This document shows positions 23,201-36,900 of a stretch of 64,000 bases of DNA, one piece after another. A program made the translations under genes and the position numbers. Source of the stretch: Callaeas wilsoni (lineage: Eukaryota > Chordata > Aves > Passeriformes > Callaeidae); the NCBI GenBank assembly GCA_013398955.1, contig VWPU01017527.1:32725-96724 (forward strand), in the 5' to 3' direction. Numbering within the stretch: position 1 is the stretch's first letter; each line of letters begins with the position of its first letter. The notes beneath the pieces were generated by a model. The model was not told the origin of the DNA. It did no database searches and was given only the letters and a program-made list of their open reading frames with translations.

Positions 23201-24544
23201 TGTCTGAAAAGAAAATAAGTGTATTGAGCAAGAATAGAAACATTTTAGTGATTTTTAGGGATTTTTTTAAAAATAGTTTAGTCTTATAAAAAGTTGATTT
23301 CATGTCTGAAAGGAAAATATCCAACAGTCCTCACAGTCTACTCTTTCGTTTTGCGTTTGTTTTTTTTTTTTTTTCCTGTCTTATTTCATTTAAGTTCAAA
23401 ATGAATCCATATTTTCTGTGATTTATTGGGTAACATTGTAAGAAAGGCAAGACAGTAACCTCGGGCAAACCATATGTAGTGAACAGGTTCCAGAGACATT
23501 TTATTGCTTTCTACCAGTGGTAGGTTAGCACTGGCAGGCTTCCTTCTGAATAGGTTACAACTGCTATCAGATACATCTGTTCAGCATTTTACTGCAAAGG
23601 GAATGTAATGCCAAAACAATGCTAAACTTGGATTGCCCATTTCCTGAGATTACTGCTCTCAAAAGTTCAGATAAAGTCTTTGACTCTGTAATTTTAACAT
23701 CTGACAAACAAAACCTGAAACAATATTTTAATTTCATACATTATTCGTAAACTTCTGCAGAAAATATAACTATAATTAGTATAATCACTGTCATCTGCCA
23801 GCAAAGACATTCCAGAAATAATTTATGCTGGTTTATTTGGAGGATTTTTGTTGTTGTCATTTTATTTTAATGAGGAAAGCTACTTTACTATGTCCTTACC
23901 TTGCCAGTTAGATCTTTCTTGTCAATGTTTTATCCTTTTCTAACGGAGAAATCATTTAGATTTTATATCATAAAGTTTAGCTATTTTCAATAATGTTTTT
24001 ACAGTGATATTATTTTGCAACTGACAATCTTAATAGAGACTTTCTACTCTGTTTCCACAAGGCAAGCCTGTGCAGCCTTATCATATACACCCCAGACAGT
24101 CCTCAGGTGCTGAGACAACAAAAAAGTATTCACAATACAGACAATCATCACAATAAAAACCAGTCTCACTACATTTGTCTTCCTGAATGCTAATGTTGTC
24201 TAATATCTATAGATGATCACAACAAGAAGAGGCTACTCTGAGGTGTGATGGAGGTGAAATATGTAACTTATCATCATGCTGAAGGTCAGCTCTGGAACAC
24301 CTCCTCCCTCTGCCTTTTGCTTGATTCCCTTTTGCATAATCAGTGGTGCTACAGAAAGTAATGGGTCCTGTATTCATGGCTCAAATAACTCATGTAATAA
24401 TTTCTAGCACCCATTTAACTTTTCCAAAATTATCTTTGCAAAGCGCAGGTAAATCTCTTGTTTTGACTGTGTGGGTGCTCACTGTCATGGTACAAGATCT
24501 CTAATCCAGATGGTCAGCTGTAGCTTATAGCAAGTGTGTAGCTT
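20207..24544. other. Unique AT-rich non-coding DNA
   Basis: No gene or named repeat is recognised. A 15-T run lies at 23360-23374. Open frames up to 114 codons (21714-22058, minus) are A/T-driven, rich in Phe, Lys and Asn, and have no identifiable domain. Confidence 0.65.
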
Positions 24545-24669
24545 CCAAACACTAGAATATCAGCAGCACACGCTCAGCCTCGTCACTGGCCATGGCTAGG
24601 GACATGGAGCTGTAGAGCTTCGTATCTGTCAGGGTTTTTGTTGTGGTGAATGAACCAAACACTAGAATA
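24545..24669. repeat. 15-bp exact direct repeat flanking 95 bp
   Basis: CCAAACACTAGAATA occurs at 24545-24559 and again at 24655-24669. The arrangement could be the target-site duplication of a small retroposed segment or the ends of a local duplication. The enclosed 95 bp have no poly-A tail and no family I recognise. Confidence 0.75.
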
Positions 24670-25271
24670 ACCAGGGGGCCACAGAGCCTAGGAAAGGAGG
24701 TTTGGTGGGCTGGTTCCAAAGAATAAAACCCCTCTCTGTGAGGATGGCTTCTCCCATGGAATTCCTGGGATCTGAGGTGGCTCGGGCTGTCTGACTGACA
24801 GTGGACAGACACCCCTTGTATCTCCTAAGGAAAGGTAACCAGACCTGTCCCGCCCTTCCCTCCGTCCTGTAGGTCCCTGCTCTGTCACCTCCGCCCCCTT
24901 CCCTGTATCCCTTCAGGCCCCCTCCGGCTACTATCCTGTTCTCTTCGCTTCAGGTCCCCTTCGAGGGAGCTTCTACATTAATCCCTCGGAATACGGGCCG
25001 AAGGAGCCACCTCTGCTCATTTGTTTCTGGTCACACCTGGGCTATCCACAAGCCCCAGGCACGCTAGGCTACGTGCCCTCCACCGCACGAGCTGGGAAGC
25101 AAGTCAGCGAGGCACCGAGGTGCCACAGGGCGTTCTCCCTTTGTGTTGGGCACTCCTGGACAAGCTGCTGCCATCTCAGCCCGTCCAGCGTGCTGGCGTA
25201 TTAATATAGGTTTTGCTACTGGTAATGCCCGGCACATGGGAAACCATGAACTCCCTTCCTTCCCTTGTGCC
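24670..25271. other. GC- and CpG-rich block of unknown origin
   Basis: This stretch is much richer in G+C and CpG than the rest of the window, especially at 24835-25240. It contains an AATAAA (24722-24727, plus strand) but no clear TG...CA ends or TATA box. It abuts the CR1 reverse-transcriptase fragment. It may be the rest of a retroelement (an LTR or a diverged CR1 part) or a small CpG island. I cannot assign it. Confidence 0.4.
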
Positions 25272-25440
25272 AACTGCACTGCTCAGCTTGGGGTCACCTG
25301 CAGACTTGCTGAGGGTGCACTGGGTATCACTGTGTCATTGATAAGGACATCGAGGAACCCTGAGGGACACCGCTCCTCTCCAGCCTCGGCCTGGACACAG
25401 ACACTTTGGCCACGGACCCTGGCTACGTCCATCCAGCCAA
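25272..25440 (-). mobile_element. CR1 LINE reverse-transcriptase fragment, minus strand
   Basis: On the minus strand this piece encodes the CR1 ORF2 stretch around the catalytic region. WLDGRSQG and then SGVPQGS (near 25373-25355) are readable, followed by a LIND-like block and, near 25280, a decayed counterpart of the F-A-D-D-T-K-L catalytic box in which the codons have changed (a ctgcaggtgacc-like string instead of the Asp-Asp codons). About 30 bases between the S-G-V-P-Q-G-S and I-N-D blocks are missing compared with the family, and frameshifts are present. It is dead and 5'- and 3'-truncated. The identification relies on several ordered blocks and is fairly safe. Confidence 0.8.
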
Positions 25441-28400
25441 CGTGCAAAATGCTCTGAAAATAAAATAAAAAACAGCTGAAGAATGATCAGAGCAACAATC
25501 TTACTTTCATATTTCTGCCTTAATCCTATGACCAAACAGAAGTGAACCGGTGACTGAAGCAGACGAAAAATTACTTGTGGGTAAGGCTGAGTCAGTTTTC
25601 AAGGCACAATACACTTGCTCGAGCAGTGTTTTCAATGTTAAATTTAACACTGGAGGACAAGTAGCTCCACTCATTTTTATAGAGATAAGAGTTTTATATT
25701 CCTGTCTCCATCAGAGATTAAACATGGCACTTACATTTTTTATCTCTTGTTATTCCTCTGTACCAGGTTTTCCTGGAAGGGTGGGGAATATATGACCTGG
25801 CAAGAAATAACAAATTTATATATTATAGAAATATTTATTATTAATACTACTTTTAACAGTCAAGACTGTGAGGTTTGATGAAGACAGTTCTTACTGGGCT
25901 TTCAGAAATGCAAGAAGGACCATAATTATCGTTGTTGTAAGTACAACCTCTTTTACTCCTATGAAAATTTCCAGCTCACTCTGCTTTAAAGGAAATTTTT
26001 GTGATCCAAAGATTCAACAGTTCCATAATAACTCCAATGAAGCATAAGCTCTTTTCAAAAATGTTCTAGTAATCCAGATGTGTGTGTGATGATGTGTATC
26101 TGCTGGAACAGCTGACAGTGATCATGCTTAGAAATGAAGCCTGGAGTCTACAACCCCTCAAACTCTCAAATTCCAGGGACAAGCTATTTTACTTCTATCC
26201 TGAAACAGAAAAAGGAATTGAACAAAGCTTTCTGTATTCCCATTTCACCTACATAATGTAAAGAGGAAGCAAAATCAGTTTCATCTGAATTCTACACTAA
26301 ATGTAAATATAATTTACCACTTTCCTCTTCTTAGTATATAAAATTTCTCAAGATTATACCCAGAAGTAATGCATAAAGAAGACTCACTTTTAAATATATT
26401 ATTCTATGTTCTTGTCAGAAACAATAGCATTTTTGTGCTAAATAATTTTTAATTTCCATAGGCCTCTCGAGAATAAAAATAGGAATATGCTACATGGTGT
26501 ACTTAGTGCGATGTTCCAATAATAGCAATCAGTCAGTTAAGCAAAAGACAGGGTCCAGAAAGTTATTAAGATTATGGTGACAGAAGCATCCAATTGTTTT
26601 CTTTATGGAAATAAATATGCCTGAATTCAGTATGTATTATCCTAGTCTTATGAAGAAGCTGAGATGATAATTAACTTTATGTCAATCTCTGTTATGTGCT
26701 TAAGGTGTATTTTACTTGACAATTAGAATTCTTAAAACTGATTTAGTTGTCACAGCATTCGGCAGTACCACTGCAGCTGATCCATGTGAAATTAGGGGTT
26801 AGAACACATTTCTTAGAGCAGATTTCTAACTCAGAGTTACTTGAATTTCTTTACCACCGTGACTGTATTTAACCTCTGATTCCACTATCCAATGCAGTCA
26901 AAGCTGGAAGTATCATTTTTCTGTCAGGTGTATAAACACCACTCTCTGAATCAAAGAAGTTGATACCTGTTTAATCACTGCCCCTGAAAAGCTCACGTTC
27001 AGTCTACTTCTATCGCAGCTGAAGAAACATCCAGGAAGGAGATTGTTTTTGCTTTCCTGTAAGAAAATATCTATAAATTCTCCAGCACTATAATTACCGG
27101 CAAAATCATACAAAGCAATTAACACCTTCAGCTTCTTTCTAAATGAGTGCAACTTGAAGCTGATGTTAAGGGAAGAACATTAAGCAGACATTTAAATCAT
27201 AAAGAAATCATTTTTGTTTAAACATATACTTGCAATGTTTTTCTGAATACTTGATTCCTGTATGTCTTGGCCTCAGAATTTCATTAGGTCAGGACCTGCA
27301 AATATTTCACAGTCAGTTTTGCACTGCTCAACACGGCTCCTAATCGGTGGCACTCGCCTGTATTCTAGTCCAGAGCAACTCTCACTCATAAAATGGGGAT
27401 GAAAACCAGACCATGCTCCACTCTGAGCTACACAATTGTTTGTAAGTGAAGGGACAGTGACACTGTCCTGCAGCCACGTTAGATGGGAGCAGTAAAACAG
27501 AGAGGTTACCCTGAATCCAAACCACTCGATGCTGTAAGTAGTGACCGAAGCCTAAAAGAAACTAACCTAAAAAGTCTCACAATGCAACAAAAAGTAATAC
27601 TAGGATGGCTGAAATTACATTAGTAACTCGTGTGTTACTGTACATTGATTCTCATTGAGAAATACACGTGTTCTAACATGGTTGCAAATTCTGAAAAATG
27701 TACATTTTTGTTTGTTTGTTTTGTGAGAAATTTAGGAGAGCTCATATCTTCTGCATCATGAGCTGAAATGCTTTCCACAGCAGCAAAAGACTATTTGGCA
27801 ATAGCACACTCTAAATTTTAGGTTTAAATGCCGGATCTGTTGAAAGTACATCTTGTGTGTTGAGGAAGGAAGTAATAAATTCTATATATGACCAGGCATG
27901 GACCCAGTATCCTATAGGGCAGTCTGATTTATTGTATATATTTTTGATTTTCTTCTTTTCATAAACAGTGATTATCTTAATGTTAAGCAGAGCACTTTGT
28001 GAGTGAAACATATCAACTGACGGGAGACTACTCTAATCTCAGCCACTGGACAAGCTGTTAATAGATGTTCAAATCTCAGTGCAGCTACATTTGCTTTCCC
28101 CTGCTAAGTATAAACCTGTTTGGTATTCACTGCAGCTGGTGTTACTAGAATGATGCTAATGATAGTTTATCTGCTTCCCATTCTTGCATAGCTCAATTCC
28201 CATATTTAAATCAATGATGCCAGAAAGAAAATTATACAATATATCCCTGATCTAAAGTTAATCTTCAGTTCTGGCATCGCCCACCTGAACGTGGAAAAAT
28301 ATTCCACCCTTTGGCAGATGAAACTCCTGTCATAAACTCTCATATAGATGCCTGCATTATTTTCTTAGTCATTGACTTTTATTCCGCAACAAAATTTTTT

Positions 28401-31400
28401 TCTGTTTGTGCAAATAAGAGGTTGGTTGTGTTGCTTTTCTTTCCCCTCCTCTTTAATAGCAAAACTAGCTTGTTGCCTTATAGAGTATTATTAGTTACAA
28501 TAATTCAATATTCGTTATTAATTTCAACAACCCTGAACACTGTCATGAACTCCAGGACCACTAAGTATTTGTTGAAAATTACCCTCTGTTTCCTCCAGCT
28601 CTGTTTTCCTACTTTTACTCTTCTCTCTCTTAAGAAACCAGAAGTTTCTCACCCACCCTAATGCCCTGTCACTAACAGGGAGCTTCCTGCAGCAGAATCC
28701 CTCTCCACATCTCAACCAGCTCTACACCATTGAAGGATGAATTAAGAAAACAACCTTGTTTGGCATTAAACTGGATTTTCATGTTAATTTTGGTGAGATA
28801 CAGAATTCTTTCAATAATGTAGTAATGCCATCATTACAGGATAAAGACACAGAAGGAATGAATAGAGATCTCATTTTCTAGGCTTCTGATTCTTTGCAGT
28901 GCCACTCCAGGTCCAGGACCTCCCAAAGCTGGACCATCCAAGTGAACAGAAGCGCTTGATGAGGACTGGCCTTCATAACCAGAAACTTCCTCCATTTCAC
29001 ATTGTGCCGAATTCAGTACAGCAGTATAGATCTGCCACAAAGCATCACTTCTTTGGCACCCAGCTGGAATCATGAGGCCAATATCCAAATAAATAAAACA
29101 ATGGGAAAAGAGATAGGTTAATGTTCTCAGTGCAAATTGTTAGAGCAGAGAAATCATTGTCTGTCCTCTTCCTGATGAAATCCATCTAGACCCACCTGTT
29201 ATTCCTGCACCTCCTGTGCAACCATCCATACAGAGAGATGAGTGAATCACTCACACTACATCACTGATAGGATCTGAAGCTTAAATATGATCTTTTAATT
29301 CATGAGAAAAATGCTACAAATCTATTATTAAGGTGCTAAAGATATTTCTCTACAATATGAACCCAGGAAGTGTTACATGCCCTACCATTTAGCTAATATT
29401 AATATTATGCTGCAAGGTTCCTAAAATTAAAAAATAAACAAACAGAAAAAGTTTGTGCCATTTACAATTGTCATTTTTATGTAATCCTCCTGCATTCTAT
29501 TTCAATTTCAGTGTTGATTACCTCCCCAACACACAAGAACGCTACAGAGCTACGACACACAATTCATTTACAGAAGATGAGTATATGGAAATATGTATTT
29601 ATCATAGAGCAGTTTAGCAAATTTTTGCTCATTCGACTTGCTGAAATGAATAATATTTTGCAATGCAGTGAAAAAAAATTATTAATTCACCACCATGATT
29701 GATTACTGAGAAAAAAAGGCAAACAAATAAATATTTGCATCCATACCAGTAAATTTTCATGACAATTTTGCAAGGTTGTATTATGCAGTAATATTAAAAT
29801 AATTTGTAATAAATCAATTTCCTACTCTTCCCATTAAAGTAAAGTTGACTAAAGCCAAATATTTTCTTGAGTTACATGTAATGACACACTGGATGACAAG
29901 GTTTTAACAATTTTTTATATATATATACACCACCATGTAGCTTCACTATTTATCCACAGTATGTGTTTCACTATTGCCAAAGAAATTTGGTTTGCCTTCA
30001 ACTGTAAAACTTGTGTTAAAAAAGACAATTAGATGTGGACAATAAGCCATAAAGAGAAAAGGAAATGAAAATCCGTTTTCTGGTTATGTATCTCTACTCA
30101 CGTAACCTTGAGCAAGATAGTTTTTCTAATACTAATTCCTAACTGTTCTCGTCATCTTTCCCTCAAACATCCATGTCTCTTCTCAAATATAGTATAGTAG
30201 GACATGTTTAATTCAAAATTATTTGGTTTCATCTAACAGGGGAGAAAGATTAATTTTTCTGCACTTTAAATTTCACCTTCTCTAAGTTCTGATATTCATT
30301 TTTGGAAAAACTTTTAAATTTTATTTTAAATATCCAATCTTGTATAGCCCTAATTAAATAATAGAACTTGAAGATGAGAAAGCTCATGGTAAGCATCACT
30401 ATCACAAACAAAATACAAAAAAATTACAAATTTATACAAGAATGTATAGTATCAAACAGTTTATCATGAAAATGTATCCTTTGAATGACATTTGGAGTCT
30501 GGGATTCCAGCCAAAAGGAAAAGGCTTTTAGGCTATGTTGTTTCAAGATCAAAAGATCAAAAGTTTTTTATAATTTATCAAGTAAGAGCCAACAGATTTA
30601 CAGTACATTTTTTCTTGTCCTTTCAACCTTCAAGAAAATATTAAGCCAAAAGACAACAAGAACAGTCTGGAAAAAAATGTATAATGTAATAAATACCTTG
30701 GCGATATCAAAATACTTTATAATATTTTTTTTACTGAATGATTTTGTAGATTATTAGAAAATAGGTAGCTCAAGCACACCGTGGTGCCTTGATAATTTAT
30801 TACATTTCTATTCAGAGAGGCACCTTTAGGAGTACTAATGCAGCTAAGTATAGAGAGATAATTAATTTTACATCGTACAACAAATCTTTTCATTTCAGAA
30901 ATGGCAACATGAAAAATAAAATAAAAAGTTCAGGTGCATAAAACTCAGGTCTACTTTTGTGGCTTGATTGGGCTGGATTTATGCATCCTTTTTACTTTCA
31001 TACAGTAGTTCATGTGGTTATGCTCAATGCAAATAAAGCACAAGTGGAATTTAAGACCTCTTTTTCTGTCATATGCTTCCAAGGTAACCCAGAAATCCAT
31101 ACTAGCATAGGTGAATGAGGACTTTATGATTTTGGGCGTCAGTTTGCACCCAACATTTGTTCCTTAGTAGACTGAGGAGTGCTGCGTTCAAGGTTTGTAT
31201 TCCCCCCCAAAATTTATATACATGCACCTGTGCTAAGTTTAACCTTCTCTCTTGAAGGTTGAACTTTCTTCACAGTGGAGAAATCATCAGCTACCAAGAT
31301 CCAACTTCTTTTTAGACACAATAGCAAAGTCAAGAGAAGTCTTGACTTTAAAAAAAAAAAAACAAAAAAAAAGTGTAGGACCATTTTTAATAATGACAAG

Positions 31401-33951
31401 AGCTTTGAAAACAATAACTAGGCTAGAAAGAAAAAAACTGCAAGTAACTTTTTCATATCGGACATGTGCTGCAGTAGTTTTAAATATCTTCTTTTGCTGG
31501 TTACCATCATTTTACTCCCTAATAGCTACAGATGAGTTTGTCAGCCTGAAAATATGCTGATTTCCAATGTAGCTGATGACGAGGCTCAAGGCTAAAGCTG
31601 AGAGTCAGCAATAGGAAGTGATATAAGGGCTGGAGTTTGAACAAAGGGGAACGTGCTGTGGCCACTTTGCCATTTCTTGTGAGCCCAGGTAATCGTGTAC
31701 CCTGCACAGGCCAAGCATACACCATTTCCATGAGAGGTTGGAGTGCTTCAAATGGACAGCTCAGGAACAAGTGGTGGGATCTACCCCTGCTGCCTTGGGG
31801 GTGGTGCAAATTTTGTGCCTGTGGTGAAACAGCACGAAACACAGATTTTCTTGTGTGTTAAGGTTTTAAGCTCTCAGGTTTGAAGCCTAAAGGATGGTCC
31901 ACAGGAGTGATCAAGGAGATACTGAGTTTTTCACAGACTAATCTGTTTCTACTTGCTCTCTTTCCTGCTCAAACTCCTTTAGGATCTCAGAAGCAGAATG
32001 ATGGCAACTTCTGTATTTAGAATGAGTATCAAGCACTAATGAGCTGTGATAATACATATTTTGCATACTTTACTTGGATTTATTTTTTATGCATGCCTGT
32101 ATATTTTAAAATAAGATGCTGATATAAAAAACAAGCTCACAGATAATTATGTGAATATAATTATGATAGGTTTATAAACATTAATCCTATACATGCAGGC
32201 TCGAAAAAGATTTCTCCCTGCAGTACTGTCTTTACCTTGACAGCAAGCTCTAATTCTTCATGTGTCGTTGTCATTCATGTTAATGAAATCCCGACCAGTA
32301 CTTTTCTGCCTTAAATATATGTGTTCAGAAGAAAACACCAGCATATCTGGAATTTTAAGTTAGAGATACAGATTAGGCCATTTATGCCAGATGGTGACAC
32401 CAAACCAGCCTAGTAAAAGCACAGGATTTGCTTACGCTAAGTCTAGGATGTCAGAAAACATAACTCAGGTATTAGGCCACATTCATTTAAGTCCTAGTTC
32501 AATAATTTTAAAATGGCATGGCCATTTAATCATGCCTTAGGCTGACAAAACCAATGTTTGCAAAATTCACCTCTGTGTTAAAAGATGTAATGGCACTATC
32601 AGATCTTTGGCCACTGTTCTTACAATTCTGTTGGAGCAAGAGCAGCCTTGCCAAAAAAAGCCAATATGGTTTTGGCTGTACATTCACAGATTGGGCATCT
32701 GAGAGTGAAAGGAAATGAGCTGCAGTGCTGGAGAGCAACTGAGGAGTACTGAAATACTTGGATTCTGCTCAAAGCCCCCCTGCATTCTTTTATAGGTGCA
32801 TGGGAGACCCCATGTCATGCTGGAATATAGTGAATAAATATCTGGTCTTGGTCTTAAAACATATCTCCTGCCACATAATAGAAAAAAATTTAAAAAAAAT
32901 AATATATATATGCCAGTTGATCAATTTAGCCAAGGAGGAGAAACTTGAAGGAAAAAAACTTCCCTAAAGAGAATCACATCCTGCCTTCTCATGTTTCATT
33001 TAAACTTTGCTATCTGACACTTCTGTGTTTTACTGGAAAAAAAAAACCAAACAACCCAACAAAACAGAATTACTAAAGCCCTTTTAGACCTTGTTAGGAT
33101 TTTTAAAATGTCATTCTAAAGGGTAAAAGGCAAACAGTGCTATTCACTAGTGAACGTAGGGCTCTGTGTCTTTGTTGCATCATTTTTAGTCTTTTAGTTA
33201 CGGTTCCTCTGGTATCTGTGTTTAGTATAAACTCAGAATAAGTGACAGATACACTCGCTGCACCTAAAAATAGCTACAGCCTGAATCTGAGAATCATTCT
33301 GTGCTCACTCTTTTCATGTACAAGTGGATGAATCAAACCTTGTAGTAAAATAGGCTGATGGCAGATAGACAGCAAAGGAACTATCTATTCTACCTGTAAA
33401 TGTAGAAAATACCTACTCATACTAATTTTTTTTTTAATTGCCTTTTTAAAAAATAATGAAGTTCCGTAATGTTAAAAATAAAACACTCTACTTCCACAGG
33501 TAATTCTTTGTTCTTTTTTACACTTATTTTCTAATGTTGGAACGTGTATTTTGAGTATGTAGAAGAATTAAAAAAAAAAATAGGACCAGTAAGAATTCTT
33601 TGGAATTTCCTTTCCATCTAAAAATCATTAACACACTAACAAACACACAAAGATGGACCACTTCATGTTTGGCCTGGGAAGTCTATGAAAATAGTGAGAA
33701 GTCTAGTAGGTCTTCTAATTTTCTCTTTTATTAAGGTAATGTTCTACTTTTTACTCCTATGTTTCGCTCCTTTTTTGCTCTCCAAGGTTCAATTTATCCA
33801 AAATACTAACAGTGCCTTTGTGTGTCTGAACTTTTCAGAAGGGGCCAGAGATGGATGATGCCTCCTCTGCCATATCTGTGATATGTTTATGTCTAGACCT
33901 AAACCCCATCCAATAGGTTATGACAGTTAGGTGTCTAAAATTTTAACAGAA
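25441..33951. other. Unique AT-rich non-coding DNA
   Basis: No gene or named transposon is recognised. Simple tracts include an A-rich run at 31350-31372 and a short TA repeat at 29912-29926. The stretches at 28850-29080 and 31600-31860 are a little richer in G+C and carry open frames of 60-110 codons, none with a domain that I can identify. Confidence 0.65.
31350..31372. repeat. A-rich run
   Basis: Thirteen A, one C and nine A residues follow one another. It is a low-complexity run with no recognisable retroelement next to it. Confidence 0.85.
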
Positions 33952-33992
33952 ATATATATATATGTGTGTGTGTGTGTGTATATATATATATA
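33952..33992. repeat. Compound (AT)n-(GT)n-(AT)n microsatellite
   Basis: An AT run passes into about eight GT units (33963-33979) and back to TA units. The outer AT tracts can pair with each other around the GT core. Such loci are usually length-polymorphic. Confidence 0.9.
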
Positions 33993-36900
33993 AACGAAGC
34001 AGCTGTGCAGTGTTTGAAACTAGCTGGCGTTTTCTAATTTAATGAGAAATTTCTCCTATTAGAGCAAATTTTATTAGAGAATAAGCAACTAGGAAGGATC
34101 TTTTACCAAGTTAGAACCTGACTCCATTTGCCAGGTACTTACCTTTGTGAACAATGTGGGACAAGCATCCATAAAGGAGCTCTGAAACATCTGATCTAGC
34201 CAAAGAATGCTAGCTAGAGAGCAGGGAAACACGTGCCGTGGATTACTGAGGAAATGCTTGCAGACTTAAGTGTAGAAATACGAGTCCAACCTTAGAAAGT
34301 GAAGGTCTGTACAAAAAGCACATGAAAGCTACATTTATTTGTGTAGATTCTGGACTTAATCCTGCTGAGCTGGCAGCTTAAATTATGATATCCTCCCTAC
34401 CAAAACAGCTGCTAATTTTCTTCACTTTCCCCCTTCCTGTTGAACAAGGTAGATTTCTTTCCCAAAAACAAAACCCGACATTGCAGAGGATGATATGGAT
34501 TGACTCTGACAATTCAGCTAGGCTTTGCTCAATTAGGTGAATAGAGGCAAGTCCTTAACATCCTACCCTAATTTTTGAATCTATTGGATGACCTGTGGTT
34601 TCTTGTGCCAGTTAGTATTGTACTTTTGTACGGCTGCTAAAGCCTTGCCTAAAATCTTTATCTAAGGTGATAAAGAGTGAAAGGACAAGTCTTAAAATAG
34701 ACTTAAAAAAGATCAGAGGAGATACTTACTTTGAAACCTGAATATATCAAGTCATAACCATTTACTGATATTCTTATGGTATTTTTAATCTCTACAGCCT
34801 AATAAAATTAAACCTTGCATTTCTGTTGGCACAAGATCCAGCAGTAAAAATAACACTGTACATGGAAGTGTCCTTCCTCCTTTTTACAGATTATAAAGGG
34901 CTGAGGGAGGCAACCCTAATTCTTTAAAGGGAATTACAGAGTTTAAAAACCCAACTCAAACAAACCAGATCTCCAGAGCAGCAACTTCCTCTGGCTGTTT
35001 GTCAAAAGCCTGAACAGCTATACAAGGTCAAAATAGTATGGTAGGAAGGGATTTACTTTTTTTGTATATATAGGATTGGATGTTTCAGTTCAAGGCCCAG
35101 ACTTTTCCATTTACATCTGCAGTACCTCTGGCAAAGAAAACAAAGTGTTCTTTTTCACAGTTTATATGACCATGTAGATACATTTCAATAAACTAGTGTT
35201 TACAAGGAGGCAGTAAAATACTAAGAAAACAATGTTAATAACTGTCCAGATATCAGATTCAGTATTAAATCCTTAGTTATTACAGCTGGCTGTGGAAGCA
35301 CAGCAGTTTAAGTGCTGAGTATTAAACAGTTCGTGGCGTGCTATAAATTTCAGATGCATTTATATTATATAGTACTGTGCAAATCATAATCTGAAAGTCA
35401 GCTTCATTTGTGCAATGTGTGCTATAGTAGAAAAACCGTTCGAACATGTGTGTCTTCCAATTTTATAAGGATTTTAAGGGATTATTTAACTTGAAGGAAA
35501 AGCAGCTTCTAATGAAATTTGAGCTTCAGCATGAAGCAAGGATCACAAGAAATAGCTGATCTGGCTAAGCACTTAGTAAAACTCTTTCTCAGGTTTAATA
35601 TCAATTTAATTTTTTTTTTTAACATTCCATTGGGGAGGGGGGCACAATACTAAATTGCCTTATGAAGTACATGGAGCAATACTGTCACGTAAATCGGTTA
35701 ACCTGGGTCTGTGTTCAGGGATTTGACTTCACTCAGTTCTCAACTACTGATGATTTCAATTCATGAATACTCCACCCAGCAATATGGCCTTGTTTCCTTT
35801 GGCCTCAGGGAAGGAGCACCTTCCTTCAGTTTGCCTGCAAGTGAAAACCAAAGGGGAACCCGGAAAGAAAAGAGAAGGTGCAAAGGAAAGAGAACAATTG
35901 CACCACTGCTTGCTCTTTGCTTCTCAAGAAATATCTCTCTCTCTCTCAAGACAAAAGAGAGTGGATCCATAAAAAAAATCTGGTTTCTATAGGAAGCACA
36001 AGGAGGACTAAGCACTGTGCTGATATGGCTGGATGTTACCTTCCACAAAGCTAAGCTCAAAAAAAAGCAATTCAGGAATTTTTCTGCCTGTTGCAGAGAT
36101 GGACAGTGTAAAACAGTACTCTTCTCTGGCAAGTTTAGAGCATTCCATCTTTTCCTCTGACAAAATCTAACATCCTTCAAGCTCTGGAGTAGAAAAGAAA
36201 AATTATAACAACAGCAACAGAGAAAATAATAAGAATAAAGAAACAAAAAAGAAAAAGGGAGAAAAACAGGGAGGGAAAATTAAAAAAAAAAAATCTCAGA
36301 ACAGGGGAAAAAAAGAAAAACACAAAACAAAACCCACCAGGATTTTTTCTCCTTGAGGCATCAAGAGATGATGAACCACAGATAAGGGAAATTAAAATGT
36401 TGCACCAAGATAAGTCAGAAACCAAATTGCCAGCTCCACACCTTTTTTGTGACAAGACAGCAACTAAACAAACTGCTGACTGACGCAATCAGGCAATAAC
36501 TAATTTGTTCACTTAATTTAAACATGTTTAGCAAAACATTGATTTAACATTTGTCGAGACATAAAGGAAATAGACTAACAAGGAATTTTAGAAGCCGTAG
36601 AGATTTGAGGGGACAAAAAATAACTCTGCAACTAAGAGTGGCACCAACTGGAGATAAGCTGTGTTTGGAGACTCCAGCCAATTGAAAAGTGATTTCCAGA
36701 ATGATGTCCTCCCTTCTCCAGTCCACCCCCCGAGCCCAGCTGGGGCAGTTGTATCTTGCAAGGCTTACACCATTAAAGAAAATCTGACAAAGGATGTGCT
36801 TTCTGATGGACAAAGATCCTGAATATTGCCTCAGGTACAAGTTATGCCCAAAAGAGGATCCTAAATAAAACTTAGGTTGGCAAACTTTAGAAGTAGGCTG

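Noticed and set aside
25021..25209. Plus-strand frame containing a VPQG string that recalls reverse transcriptase
   Set aside because: Only four residues fit, and the genuine CR1 reverse-transcriptase fragment nearby lies on the opposite strand. Treated as coincidence.
35761..36246. 161-codon minus-strand open frame, the longest in the window
   Set aside because: Its start lies in the complement of a purine-rich tract (runs of Tyr, Phe, Leu, Cys and Ser) and I see no domain. Composition explains the lack of stops.
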